The notes beneath the pieces are model-generated. The model was given only the letters and a program-made list of their open reading frames with translations. It ran no database searches and had not been told where the DNA came from. Of a DNA stretch of 64,000 nt, positions 31,475 through 42,310 are shown piece by piece; position 1 is the first letter of the stretch, and each line of letters opens with the position of its first letter. Made by a program: the position numbers and the translations under genes. Source of the DNA: Branchiostoma floridae (lineage: Eukaryota > Chordata > Leptocardii > Amphioxiformes > Branchiostomatidae). The DNA lies in contig NC_049992.1 of NCBI RefSeq assembly GCF_000003815.2, positions 21,336,242 to 21,400,241 on the forward strand, given 5' to 3'.

Positions 31475-32828
31475 CTGACCTCTCATTACCTTTGCCAGAA
31501 TGGCTAAGGTTATGTTTTGGGCTTGTGAGTCTGTGTGTCTGTCTGTGTGTGTGTTAACAGCATAACTCAAGAAGTCTTGGATGGATCCCGATAATATTTG
31601 GTAGGGGGGTAGAGGTCGGGAAAACGAAGGTCAAGTTCGATAATGGGTCCCCTAGCGGCTTGCTAAGGTACTGCAGCAGAACCTCAATTTTTGATATCTC
31701 CTGTTCTGGACATGCTGTGATCATGATTTTTGAGTGGTAGATAGCCCTTGAGGCAGAGAGTAAGTGCTGTGAGTTTGGGCCCCCTAGCGGCTTGTTTGGA
31801 ACTGCAGGCGCCAGTTTCCTTTCAAACTTTGGACGAGAATAACTCTACAGCGTGTTGACGGATCGTCATGATTTTTGGTATGTAGATAGAATGAGTGATG
31901 ACTTACATAATGGTATACTAATTATGCAAATCAACAGCTAATTTGCATAATTAATGAGTAAAATCTATAAATCCACTGCATTCCATGATAGGACTTTCAA
32001 ACTTGTCACATATGTAGCTGGGAAGGAGAGAAATGTTGATAGATATCAATTATGCAAATTATGACCTCATTTACATAATTAATGAGAAAATATGAACATG
32101 TTGACGGATCATCATGTTTTTTGGTATGTAGGTAGCGTAAGTGAAGACCTACATAATGAGATACCAATTATGCAAATCAACAGCTAATTTGCATAATTAA
32201 TGAGGATATTTTATAAATTCACTACATTCCATGATAGGACTTTAAAACTTGTCACATATGTAGCTGAGAAAGAGAGAAATGTCAATACATATTTATCATG
32301 CAAATGATGATCTCATTTGCATAATTAATGTGAAAATATGAACGTGTTGACGGATCGTCATGATTTTTGGCATGTAGATAGCCTAAGTGAAGACTTATAT
32401 AATGTGATACTTATTATGCAAATTAACAGCTAATTTGCATAATTGATTAGGACAATGTTCATAAATCCACTGCATTCCTTTATAGTACTTTCATCAAAGT
32501 TGTCACATATGTAACTGAGAAGGAGGGAAGAGAGTAAGAGGTGTATTTAAATTAAAGACTTTGAAAGTGAATTAGTCAAGAATGGATTAAAGGATCATCA
32601 TGATTTTTGGATGCTGATAGCTTAAGTAATGCTTGATACAATTTGATATCAATTAATTGTAACTTGGGATCAAATTTGCATAATCAATGTCGAAATTTTT
32701 TAAACCAACTCTAAGCATATAATTATAAAGAAAATGAAATGAGTAACGCATTTGTCTACAGACATTATTCTACATAACAAACCTGGTTTATTTGGCAAAG
32801 GTATGTGTTCGTGGAACTCTAGTTGCAA
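31475..32828 (+). repeat. Dispersed repeat family H, copy 2, with 246-bp tandem units
   Basis: TTGACGGATC recurs at 31855, 32101 and 32347, a 246-bp period, with a fourth diverged unit near 32592. Each unit has ATGCAAAT and ATTTGCATAATTAATGAG. The copy ends GTGGAACTCTAGTT like the other family members. Confidence 0.85.
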
Positions 32829-32975
32829 ATATTGTTGTCGATGATATGATGTTATATACTCCATTTTAGATGATATGTAAGTTATCCTACACCATGTACA
32901 TACAAATGTTCTTTTTTTTAATTTGTATTGTTTATGTGTTTGTCAGCAGGGCTAGCCCTTTGTAATAACCATAGG

Positions 32976-33460
32976 CTAGTTGGGCAGCCCTGGCTGTGTG
33001 TTCGGTGCAGCCAAACCAATAAATAACAATAAATAAAAAAAACAAGCCAAATAATAAGCACAACCCCGATGTTTCTTCAGCTTCCCCCTCCGTAATAAGA
33101 AAATGCAATAAGACATTCTGTCTTTTAAAATACGGGTGTAAGTGTTTTTAAAGGACTGGAAATTTAGAATTTTAGATCGTCGGGAACGGAAGATGAAACT
33201 CTTACCCAGTAATATAATTAAATTTTTAAAGGTGGTGCACTTAAAGATAGATCTCCAAACATAACGACAAAGGAATTTGATTCCAATGTCAAACTTATTT
33301 CTTGTTATATCCAATTTTGTACATTGTTCCTAAAAGATATCGCATGAGAGCATTCTCAGAAGATATGAATGTACAATTCTTCATCACTTTGGCAGAAACA
33401 ACAGGTACTAGATTCAATCAAATAAACTAAAAGATCCTAAAATGTTTACTAAGAGCCCAA
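32976..33460 (-). mobile_element. LINE relic 3: L1/Tx1-like C-terminal end
   Basis: On the minus strand, CCFCQSDEELYIHIF, then ECSHAISFRNNVQNW after one stop, then NLIILLGKSFIFRSRRSKIL and LNFQSFKNTY in another segment. These are typical of the zinc-knuckle and tail of L1/Tx1-type ORF2. Several stops show it is dead. Confidence 0.65.
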
Positions 33461-33739
33461 ACAGAAGTTTTGAATCGTTCAGTGTCATTGGTCAAGCCTT
33501 GACAATGACTGCAATTCAGAAACACCCAACAATGGCTTGTTGAGCAACTTTCCTGTGAGAAAATGTTATTTTTCGCGGTCACCAGTGGTGCGTACCTAAA
33601 ACCCGGAAGTGGAATTGGACTTGTAAAAACGTTTAGTATTTACACTGGCTGTATATAATTTGCATGTCAAATTCATGCTAACATGCATTTTATATGTTCC
33701 GCCACCTAGCTCCCTCTAAAAAAAAAAAACCGCGACATT

Positions 33740-34075
33740 TTATAACTGAAAAAGAAAAACATCGATATAAATTATGCAAATTAAGACCTTATTTGTAATC
33801 AAAGTGTAAATGCTACAATGGCATATTTTCAGCATGTAGAATATAAATCATACAAATCGGGGTTTCATTTACATAATTGATGCGTAAATGACACAATGGC
33901 CTTTACTGATAGAAATCTTTCATAGAACATTTTTGGTTGGAGTGTTTGGGTGGAGAAGTGGATCATCTGATAATAATTCATGTAAATGAGGTCCTTATTC
34001 GCATAATTAATAAGAAAATTCTTCATTACTCGTAAAGGTAACATCCTTTGTCGAAGGTATGAGATGTGCGAAACT
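33740..34075 (+). repeat. Dispersed repeat family H fragment
   Basis: ATTATGCAAATTAAGACC, CATTTACATAATTGATG and TCGCATAATTAATAAG words end in TTTGTCGAAGGTATGAGATG, matching the family H 3' end. Confidence 0.55.
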
Positions 34076-34970
34076 GTACTTTACAACTCCTTCAGATGGT
34101 ACTTGTTGTTAGTACAGACCTTGTTGGTATAGTTCTGTTCACGTGTGAGGTGGTGGGGTAGGGGGTCTAGGAGTGTATCCAAGCTGCTGGTACATGGGGT
34201 CCGTAATGTAATGTAATGTACTGGATAGCTCTCTGCAATCACCTCTGACAAATGTAACAGTGATGATGTAGCCGTTAGAAAAGACCACGAAGATATTTAA
34301 CGTGAGTAAGTAGATATTTGGACGGAAGAACGCGAAAATCTACGCAGCCCAAACAAACTTCCCATCGGCCTTCCCCGCTCAACCCCAGCCATGGTATCGC
34401 GTTGCGCACTCGCCTATTTTCCCCTGCTCGCTATCTCAGCAGCGTGAGGAATGCGGCCCCGACTTACCCAGAATTTGCTGATGACGGTTTGTCCTTATTT
34501 AGCCATGGATGACTGCAGAGGACAGACTTATAATTAATGTGAGTACAGAGATGTAAAGGCAAGCCTGGACATAATGTCACATTGAAATAAAGCCTTGTCA
34601 CACACACTATGGCCTTCAAGTATGTGCCCATAACATAAACCTTCTCCTTCTTTCATACTTCTTGCCTCTTGTTTGGTTTCACATCATATTCGTTACCCGA
34701 CCTTACCCGCCCAGAGAAATGAGATTTCAGGCGCGGAATGAGAACGGACTCGTATTTTTGTCCAACTTAGTTTAATCTAAAAAAAAAAAAAAAACATCAA
34801 AATCTACTTAAATCGCAGTTGCCATGGAAATGGTCCTGTGAAACCTGGATGGTTCACGTTGTCACTGTCTATTTCCTGTCTCTGTCCCTGCCCTCATATA
34901 TAGAACAATTGGACTGGACATGACGTGTGCCCTGATTGGTTGGCGGCTCCACGCAGTCTCAGATGACAGC
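34076..34970. other. Troponin I upstream region
   Basis: No gene was recognised. GATTGG (inverted CCAAT box) lies at 34935-34940, a plausible promoter part for the troponin I gene. Confidence 0.4.
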
Positions 34971-34980
34971 TCTATATATA
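34971..34980 (+). promoter_or_regulatory. Candidate TATA box of troponin I gene
   Basis: TCTATATATA lies about 130 bp before the ATG of exon 1. A start of transcription near 35005 would give a 5' UTR of about 105 bases. No exact MEF2 site was found next to it. Confidence 0.5.
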
Positions 34981-35109
34981 CGCTCATCCGGGGTATAACA
35001 CGCTACCCTAATTTTAACAGTCCGTCCTCTGGAATTTCGTCCCTGGGTCCGGCCTTTCTGAGTCCTCCTTCTTTTCTACTCGCAGGGGAAGTCGGAAAAA
35101 GCCTCCATC

Positions 35110-35112
35110 ATG
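35110..35112 (+). CDS. TNNI: Troponin I exon 1 coding part (ATG only)
   Basis: CCTCCATCATG|GTAAAT: the ATG abuts the donor, leaving only Met in exon 1. Exon 2 begins GGT GAA GAG in phase 0, giving the family-typical MGEE start. Confidence 0.85.
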
Positions 35113-38100
35113 GTAAATATTCCCTCAAATTCTACATTTTCCAGCTTACAGCTTCTAAAAGACGATTTTAGTATTTTGCTCCAGGTTAGATATGAAATAG
35201 GTTATAAAATTCGAGTAGTAGAAAGCACCACCACTGTGTTTAGCTAAAGAATGTACCCCCGAGCACATTGCCTATGTAGTCAAGGGTCTTAACAGGAGAG
35301 AAACAGGAATGGTCCATACAATGTTTGTGCAAGATTTGACAGCGAATTTCAGTTTCTAGAAAGTTCCAGATTTCATTTGATTACTGTGGTTTTCAGGCCA
35401 TGACTGCCCTTGGCTACACGCATATTTTGGATAGTTACGCCCATATACAGTGTGGAGTCAGTCACACCTCTAATGTGATGGAAACTCCGACCGTTCTGTG
35501 TACCAGAAATCAAGCAACTTCGTTTGCACAAGGCTTTTAGAAGAGAACAGACTAGCCAATCATTAAGTCAATATTTCGGAGGGAAATAGTCTATTACACC
35601 TCGTCTTTGCTCAGCTGTAATGTCTTGTTGCTTTGCTCGAATCACAAATTTTAATTTGAGAACTTTTGCTCTGCGATTCCGTAGCAAAATGAAATAATGC
35701 TTGTTAATACATATTCCTCTTTTTAATCTGCATTACAAAAAGAATTAGCCTATTTGGCAGGTCTGTTGATATTTGATATGTATTTAGGAACAGTCCATGG
35801 TCGCAAGGCCTACTCGCTGTGCACATATTTGGGATATAAATAGTGGCATGTTTGACCCTAGAACGACTATTGCAAATGGCGACTTTCCCCGTCCGTTCCT
35901 ATGCAAAATCCAACGCTCGTGATGTATTGTTTTAATGGTAGAAATGCACGTCTAGTGGACATCGCCGCCGTCTTACCAACTTGCTTGGTTGACATGGCAT
36001 TTCCAGATTGCCTGTTGTAGCTAGTCAAAACAGTTACCACAGCTGTTATATATGTCGTTATAAGCACCCTTATTACACCACAGTGTTAAAAGATTTAGGA
36101 TGTCACCCATTGTCAGTGTTCGGATGGTCTTCATTAGACATTGTAACGAAACCTACGCAACCATGGCTGTAATGTGAACTGGATACGCATAAAAACATGG
36201 CTTGAAAGTCAGTAAAACTGATTAAGTATGAGTCTGTATATCGACACTGTGACGTCATCACATCACTACAGCGTGTAGAAACAAAAGAAACAGATATGTA
36301 ACAACACTCGCATGGAAAACCAATCATGTGTTTGGCAGGCTTCCCCACACGCCGACGTCAGGTCTAGAAAGCGTTACTGGGACGACCCTAGTGACTTCCA
36401 TTAAGAAAATGGCCATTCCTCTTCAAATCATCTAAAACAATTAACAACTCATGGATATGTCTGCTCGTAGTTCGTTCAAACCAAGCAGATGTTTGAATTT
36501 CTATGTCTCTAGTAGCTTCTTTGTTTGATTTTGATTTCCTCGCCATCAAAGGCAAAAAGGCAAAAAAGTAAAACAGGAATCGCACATCTGCTTAAAGATC
36601 GCTGTTGAATCTTAGACGCGACCAAACTGTGTTAACTTTGTAGACTTCTGAAAGATCGTGCTATATGACGTCTCCTGACTACTAGCAGCGTCAGGTAACT
36701 GTAAGAAGGAAGATGGCACGCTGTGGAGATGATAATTTTCTGTACTTTTTCTCTCAACAGGGTGAAGAGAAACAGAAGCTGCTCACGCGTGAGCGGAAGC
36801 AGCAAATCCTGGTGAGTCCCCCGTCTCGTCCCGTTATGTAATATCACTATGGCAGATTTGTTTTAGTTAATTACAATTAGCCTTAGTTAGCGAAACTAAT
36901 GCTCAATGAAACAACAGGCAATGGTCCTTTTTGATGGAAAGATGACGGCATCGTGCCATCCTTGTCAACAGTGTACCAGATTCAGTACATTACGAAGTAT
37001 ATGGGCAGATTAATGTAAATATGCTTGATAACAGTAGATTTAAGATGAAGTGTATTAGTAGATTGATAATCGGAGATTACCAATGAAATATCCGCGCCAG
37101 AACGCAGCGCGGGAGTATTCAGAAAACATGTAATTTTCGCACGGTATATCGTCGATTTGATGAATAACTGATTGCTACGAGAATAACACAAACATTCAGT
37201 GCTAATGATTTCTGTTTCCTGACACCAGACTAAGATGATGAAGAAGGCTGTAGCCGAGGCTCGTGTGGAGCTCGAGGCTAAAGCCGAGGCGAAGAGGCAA
37301 TACCTTGCGGACAAGGTCCCAGTAAGTATACACAACTTCACTTGACAGAATGCAAAGTTTTTCCTTGTATTGATTCTAATGACTGGCTTAACTTGCAGTA
37401 TCGTGGAATGTATTGTGCCGTTTATGACATGTCACCTCTACATCTTCCTGTCATCTATGCAAATTGCATCATAACGTTATAAACCCTAATTATCAAACAA
37501 GGAAGTAGAAACTTTAGAGGAAATAAGAGGAAAAGTTTTATGATTGGACGAAAATTCTACCTTTCTTATTAGAGTGACTGTTTTGACGAATGTATAACGG
37601 ACAGTATATTGAAGTCATGCATGCTTTGAAGCTTCTTGAGGCCTGATTGGTTGGTTGTTTGATTGATTGACAGCCCATCAGCACGTCCGGCCTGGGTCAT
37701 GACGAGTTGGAGGAGCTGTGCCGCAGGCTGCATGCTCAGATCACAAAGGCCGAGGAGGAGAAGTACGACGTGGAGCAGAAGGTCGAAATCAACGACAAGG
37801 AGGTGAGCTTGTGGCGGCCCGGCACGTACATGTACCCGCTATAACTGTTTCACGGGGACTTCACATGGGAACTTTGACGGCGTTTTTACAGTAGAAATGA
37901 GGATTCTAAATCTTAGCCCAGTATCCAGCTCATATAACGCTGGTTCCCCTTTATCTGAGGGCTAACCTATATCTGCTGCTTTCAAAACAGCGCATTTCAT
38001 GATATCAAGTCGATAGACGGTGGTTTCAAACTAATATCTTAAAAATATTGCAATTGATATCCATAAATTATCAATGGGTACCACATTTCTGTACCAACGC

Positions 38101-39251
38101 CCCCCCCCCCCCCCTCCGCATTACTTCATTCCATTTAGGTACGAGGCAGAAATGTCAATCCCTTCTATTGTGTTCGATGTTGATACAGAAATGCACAAAA
38201 AGTTAGCATCATACGGCTTTTACACCAGAAAACATTAAGAAGAATACGATGTTGCGATGTCTGAACACTGGTACTGTGTAGCTACCTGCCACCCGAAAGC
38301 CTGAAAAAAAAAGGGTTGGGAATTGAATAGAACAGGGAGCGTATGCAGCTGTATTGTACATCAGATGCGCCCTAAATGTCTCTTATATTTTCAGCTCGCT
38401 GACCTGACCCAGAGGATGTATTCTCTTACTGGCAAATTGTAAGTATCCAATAATCACATCAAAGCTTGGGTCTTACCATAAAAATCACATCTACAAAGAA
38501 ACAACAGAGTTTTCCTCCTAAATGAAAAGGCTCTATAAATATATGTCTATCTGTCACCGACATTTCGGTTGAACAAAACACTTGGTTGTGTACAAATGAT
38601 CTGGTTATCAAGTAAGTGAATCGCATCCCTGATGAGACTTACTATTCACGGAGAAATCATTTCGTACACAGCAGTTGTTCTTTTGGCGAACCTAGACTTT
38701 CCACTCGTGATGATTGATTGTTGGCGATGTTCCGGAAACATTTGAGGTTTATTTTGAACCATCAGAAAATGAACTGTACATCGTTAACTCATGAAACATG
38801 CCCATCACTGTGGTACCACACGTCCCGTTACAGCAAGAAGCCCCAGCTGAAGCGGGTGCGCTTGTCTGCTGACAAGATGCTGAAGGCTTTGTTGGGCTCC
38901 AAGCACAAGTGCTCCATGGACTTCCGTGGAAACCTGAAGGTAAGAAGAGTCTTTATCACAGATCATCCTGATGATGGATGTCACAAGACGTGAATTAGAG
39001 GCACAGGTACTAGTGCCATATTCCTGAATTATACCCTGTACGTCTTTATTCTTTATATGTATGGACTTAATATACTTATATATTCCTGTTACCTGAGAAA
39101 TGAATACATACCCTCCACTTCTATGTTCTCCTAGGCTGTGAAGAAGGAGCCCAAGCCCATTGCCAAGGCGGAGGACTGGCGTGAGAACATCGAGAAGGCG
39201 GGAGAGAGGAAGTCCAAGTTTGAGGGCGAAGGGGAAGCACCAGCAGAATAA
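35110..39251 (+). CDS. TNNI: Troponin I (seven coding exons, complete)
   Basis: Coding exons 35110-35112, 36761-36811, 37229-37321, 37674-37802, 38395-38438, 38834-38939 and 39135-39251 give 180 aa. Troponin I is the inhibitory subunit of the muscle thin filament; it blocks actin-myosin contact until calcium-loaded troponin C binds it. Visible regions are GEEKQKLLTRERKQQIL at the N-terminus, the troponin C/T-binding helices (AKAEAKRQYLADKVP, ELEELCRRLHAQITKAEEEK), the inhibitory peptide GKFKKPQLKRVR (residues 105-116), the switch segment MLKALLGSKHK, and DWRENIEKAGERKSKFE near the C-terminus. There is no long cardiac-type N-terminal extension. The start codon is the last codon of exon 1. A troponin C gene follows on the same strand. 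Confidence 0.95.
35113..36760 (+). other. TNNI: Troponin I intron 1
   Basis: A 1.65-kb first intron, a usual place for muscle enhancers. I saw no clear repeat or exon inside it. Confidence 0.7.
36761..36811 (+). CDS. TNNI: Troponin I exon 2
   Basis: The acceptor CTCTCAACAG and donor CCTG|GTGAGT bound 51 bp encoding GEEKQKLLTRERKQQIL. Confidence 0.93.
37229..37321 (+). CDS. TNNI: Troponin I exon 3
   Basis: The acceptor GACACCAG and donor CCCA|GTAAGT bound 93 bp. It encodes the Ala/Glu/Lys-rich helix TKMMKKAVAEARVELEAKAE ending in RQYLADKVP, the counterpart of vertebrate QNYLAEHCP. Confidence 0.95.
37674..37802 (+). CDS. TNNI: Troponin I exon 4
   Basis: The acceptor GATTGACAG and donor GGAG|GTGAGC bound 129 bp. 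It encodes ELEELCRRLHAQITKAEEEK and YDVEQKVEINDKE, the troponin T-binding coiled-coil region. Confidence 0.95.
38395..38438 (+). CDS. TNNI: Troponin I exon 5
   Basis: The acceptor TATTTTCAG and donor AATT|GTAAGT bound 44 bp encoding LADLTQRMYSLTGK plus two bases of the next codon (Phe). The preceding intron contains a poly-C run at about 38100-38114 and a relative of the hairpin at 11639. Confidence 0.93.
38834..38939 (+). CDS. TNNI: Troponin I exon 6: inhibitory and switch region
   Basis: The acceptor CGTTACAG and donor GAAG|GTAAGA bound 106 bp. It encodes KKPQLKRVRLSADKMLKALL, then GSKHKCSMDFRGNLK: the actin-binding inhibitory peptide and the troponin C-binding switch helix. Confidence 0.96.
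39135..39251 (+). CDS. TNNI: Troponin I exon 7 and stop
   Basis: The acceptor TTCTCCTAG opens the exon; it encodes AVKKEPKPIAKAEDWREN, IEKAGERKSKFEGEGEAPAE, then TAA. Just after the stop, AATAAG|GTTTGT and a strong acceptor CCCTCCTAG at 39433-39441 suggest an intron in the 3' UTR (39253-39441). Confidence 0.93.
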   Translation, partial: AVKKEPKPIAKAEDWRENIEKAGERKSKFEGEGEAPAE

Positions 39252-39770
39252 GGTTTGTTCTCTTGTATCAGAGACTCTAAAACATACGGAGCTCAACAAT
39301 GATAGGAAAGTCAGATAGTCCGCAGATATGCCCCTAGGACTTTTCTATCCACTTCTGTATAATATCATCGTTCTAGAAAATGACGATATGATTCTTGTTT
39401 ATTTTCATGCCACTGACTGACCCTTCTCCCTCCCCTCCTAGGTGACCACTTGTACGTCTGAAGTAAGACGAGAGAGACAGCAGCGCTCGTGTAGTACCTC
39501 CACACAAGCAGTATACGGCACGGAAGATTCAGTACTAGACATGTATTACTGTAACAGACAATGTAGTTTCAATGACGACGAAATGGCGCCGCTTCACACA
39601 ATGTCAGATGTATTAAAAAGATAAAAACGCGAAAAGGATAAAAACAAAATGTATAAACGGACTCCTGTAAGTACTTGTGCAGTAGAAGTAGTAGTGTTCA
39701 ATGTTGTAGCCTGCCTCTTGTCGTATGTTTGTATTTGTCCGGTTATAGTTCAGTAAGGTCAAGTGATCGA

Positions 39771-39776
39771 AATAAA
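39771..39776 (+). terminator. TNNI: Candidate troponin I poly(A) signal
   Basis: AATAAA lies about 330 bp into the proposed last UTR exon (39442 onward). Another AATAAA lies at 40482-40487. Which is used cannot be told from sequence. Confidence 0.4.
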
Positions 39777-39779
39777 AAC

Positions 39780-41344
39780 AAAATGGCGCCCGACCTTGAT
39801 TTCCGCGTAATAGTGGTCACTTACCAGGAAATCAAGCGAAGGAAAATAGAACCAGCAATATAAAGGAACGACATTCAATCAAAATAAGGAAATATGATTT
39901 AAACGTACCAACAATCTTTACAGTAAAGTTTCCTCGTGTGCATGGAATGTGTGCAACAGTTTGAAGCGTTTTTCTCCAGCAACTTTGGCGTTTTTACGCT
40001 ATTATTGTAGAAGCAAAATTTCAGCATGCGTGTTTTTAAAAGTAGATTAGTCAATATAAAAAATACACACAAAAAGAAAGAAAATGAGGGTACGAGTTTT
40101 GGCATCTGTTGCTGCAAAGGACTCACAGCAACACATCGAAAAAGAAGGCAAAGAGCAAGTGCGTTTTGCAAAGGATGATGGTTGGCGAGACGGCCTTCTG
40201 TGATTACGAGTGGTGGTTGTAAAGAAAACAAGAAAGTAGGGAAATTTCCCCTGAAGTCTAATTAAGAGTCTGCCTCTGGCCAAAATGGTCGTGTTTAAAA
40301 TGACTTGATGATTATCTTTCCTTCGCTTGACAATATGTTTGTTCTTCGGTATTAGCAGAAGGTCAATAATGACTTTCCTTGAACCCGAGGAGAAGTGGCT
40401 GAAGTCGTGTGGATGATGTGAAGATCATGACAAATCACTCCCAAAACTTAGATTAGTTTGGATGGTTTTCGGAGTGACTGTAATAAAGTGTTACTTTTCT
40501 GGAAATGCCCATGGTGGACGTTTTTACTTTGCCCTGTTCAGCGAGGTTGTCCCAGCCGCGGTGGTGCGAGCGGTGCTGTGCCTGAGGGAGATGTAGAGGG
40601 TGTACACATAGTCTGTGCCAACCAATTGTAACAGAATCACACCGTTCAGTTAGTTATCATAGCACGTAGGCAACTGGAATTCGTTCGAATCTTTGTGAAG
40701 TAGTAGTTTAGGAGAATTGTTCAGAGTAATCGAATCATTTCTCGTTCCACTCACTTTTGTGCAATTCTGATTTCGGAGTAGAATTTTTGGAGCATGGCGG
40801 CCACTCATGTGTACTGCCCGGGATATCCCCCGTAAACGACCGCTTGTACATGGCCTTTAGATTAGGTGGTAGTTGAAGAGACGAGTTTGGATTTCTTTGG
40901 TTGCACATCTGTTCATGATAAAGAAAGGTTATTAAGATCCAAGGACAGGACGCACTGTATTGAGCTGTAATAGAACACGTTTTATCATAAAAACTAAAGT
41001 TCCACGACGCCATACTTTCGCAAAATGATGTTAACCTTTACTAATGACGTATCATAACGGTTTCTATTGATTATGCAAATGAGGCCATCATGCCAACATA
41101 AAACATACCCTTCTGGCGAAGGTAAAAGTCGCGTACATGCAGAACTGTGCATTCCCTATGACTTCATAATACATTGATGCGAAATATCAAAAGTATCCTG
41201 CCGATTGCATTGATTGCTACTTGCAATTGCTATTCTAGATACGTTATTTGCTGCCAGCGGCACTTTCGAAACCACGATGTGTTATTTCGTCAGGATAAAA
41301 GCTTGACTACTAGCAAAGTTTGACATGATAAAGACCTGTCATAT
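39780..41344. other. Intergenic after troponin I, no gene seen
   Basis: A short family H fragment (ATTATGCAAATGAGGCC to GGCGAAGGTAAAAG) lies at 41070-41130. Nothing else was recognised. Confidence 0.45.
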
Positions 41345-41549
41345 ACATCAGGCCGATCAGGGCACATCAGCCATCAATGAACAGAGACGGTGGGCGCTCT
41401 AAACTTCCTGGCACGTTTGACCAATTGCTGACGTCACATATCCTCAACATCACGTGTTAATTAGATCGTCCTGAAGAGATTGGTTATTAGTATTGATCTT
41501 AAAGAAGGCGACAGTGGTTGTTGAAAATTTGATCCGTGTATACAAGTAA

Positions 41550-41705
41550 TAGTTACCCCATGGGCGGGGCGAGTTTTCTGTGTATATCACCAGGCCCGCC
41601 CACCGAGGGGTTTCTAGTCTTTCGCCCGAGGGGAGACTAGAAATCCCCGAGGTGGCGGGCCTGGTGATATACACAGAAAACGAGGCCAAGGCCATGGGGT
41701 AACTA
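41550..41705. repeat. Long hairpin: ~70-bp arms, 13-base loop
   Basis: Arms 41550-41620 and 41634-41705 are about 90% complementary and include TTTTCTGTGTATATCACCAG. Any transcript through here would form a long stem. It is part of the insertion in family G copy C. Confidence 0.88.
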
Positions 41706-42217
41706 ACTTAGCCCATGGCATACTTCCCCGAAGCTTTTCTAGTTCATCAGCTTTACAAAATGTTACTTTATTTTGTCCTAAAAGTCCACAATCTTTCTTG
41801 TTATTGCTTGTAAAGCTGTGACAGACAGTGTCAGGCTGTAACAACACAAGGTCATTAATCTTGTCAAGACCTTCCTGGGCAAGGTGCCTGAAGAGACAGA
41901 AAGTCTGCTCATATTCCTCTGGGCAATTAGAAGTCAAGCATAGGATTGGTCAGGTATCACATGACACTATTCTGGTCCCAGAAGAAGGTCTCAAAGGTAA
42001 GGGAGGATTGGTCAGATCGGGTCACATGCGTATATCACCCACACTTTTCAGGCTGATATCACCACAGTTTTCTTGATATCACCACAGTTTTGTCCTCATT
42101 TGCATGAAATAGCAGCACACTTTTTTTCGTAGCACCATATATATATATACTATGTGGATATATCAACAGAAAATGGGGGCTTCTCATTGGCTGAGGGGAA
42201 GTAGCCATGGGCTAAGT
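41706..42217. mobile_element. 512-bp element with ACTTAGCCCATGG ends
   Basis: The left ACTTAGCCCATGGCATACTT and right AAGTAGCCATGGGCTAAGT ends are inverted. Internally GATATCACCACAGTTTT is directly repeated near 42055. With the hairpin beside it, it makes up the insertion in family G copy C. Confidence 0.65.
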
Positions 42218-42310
42218 ACCTTTGTGTTGGGAGGAAGTTTAGCATTGTTCTATGATTATTTCCAACACACAGATGAGCTACGATGATGATGTATTGAAGT
42301 CGTTCCTGTG

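Larger units (their letters stand above)
41345..42310 (+). repeat. Dispersed repeat family G, copy C, with insertion
   Basis: It matches copy B up to GATCCGTGTATAC and again from CTTTGTGTTGGGAGG; about 0.67 kb lies between (41546-42217) and is absent from copy B. Confidence 0.75.

Noticed and set aside
32976-33314. Minus-strand 112-codon host gene
   Set aside because: It resembles the end of an L1/Tx1 ORF2 and the upstream frame is stopped.
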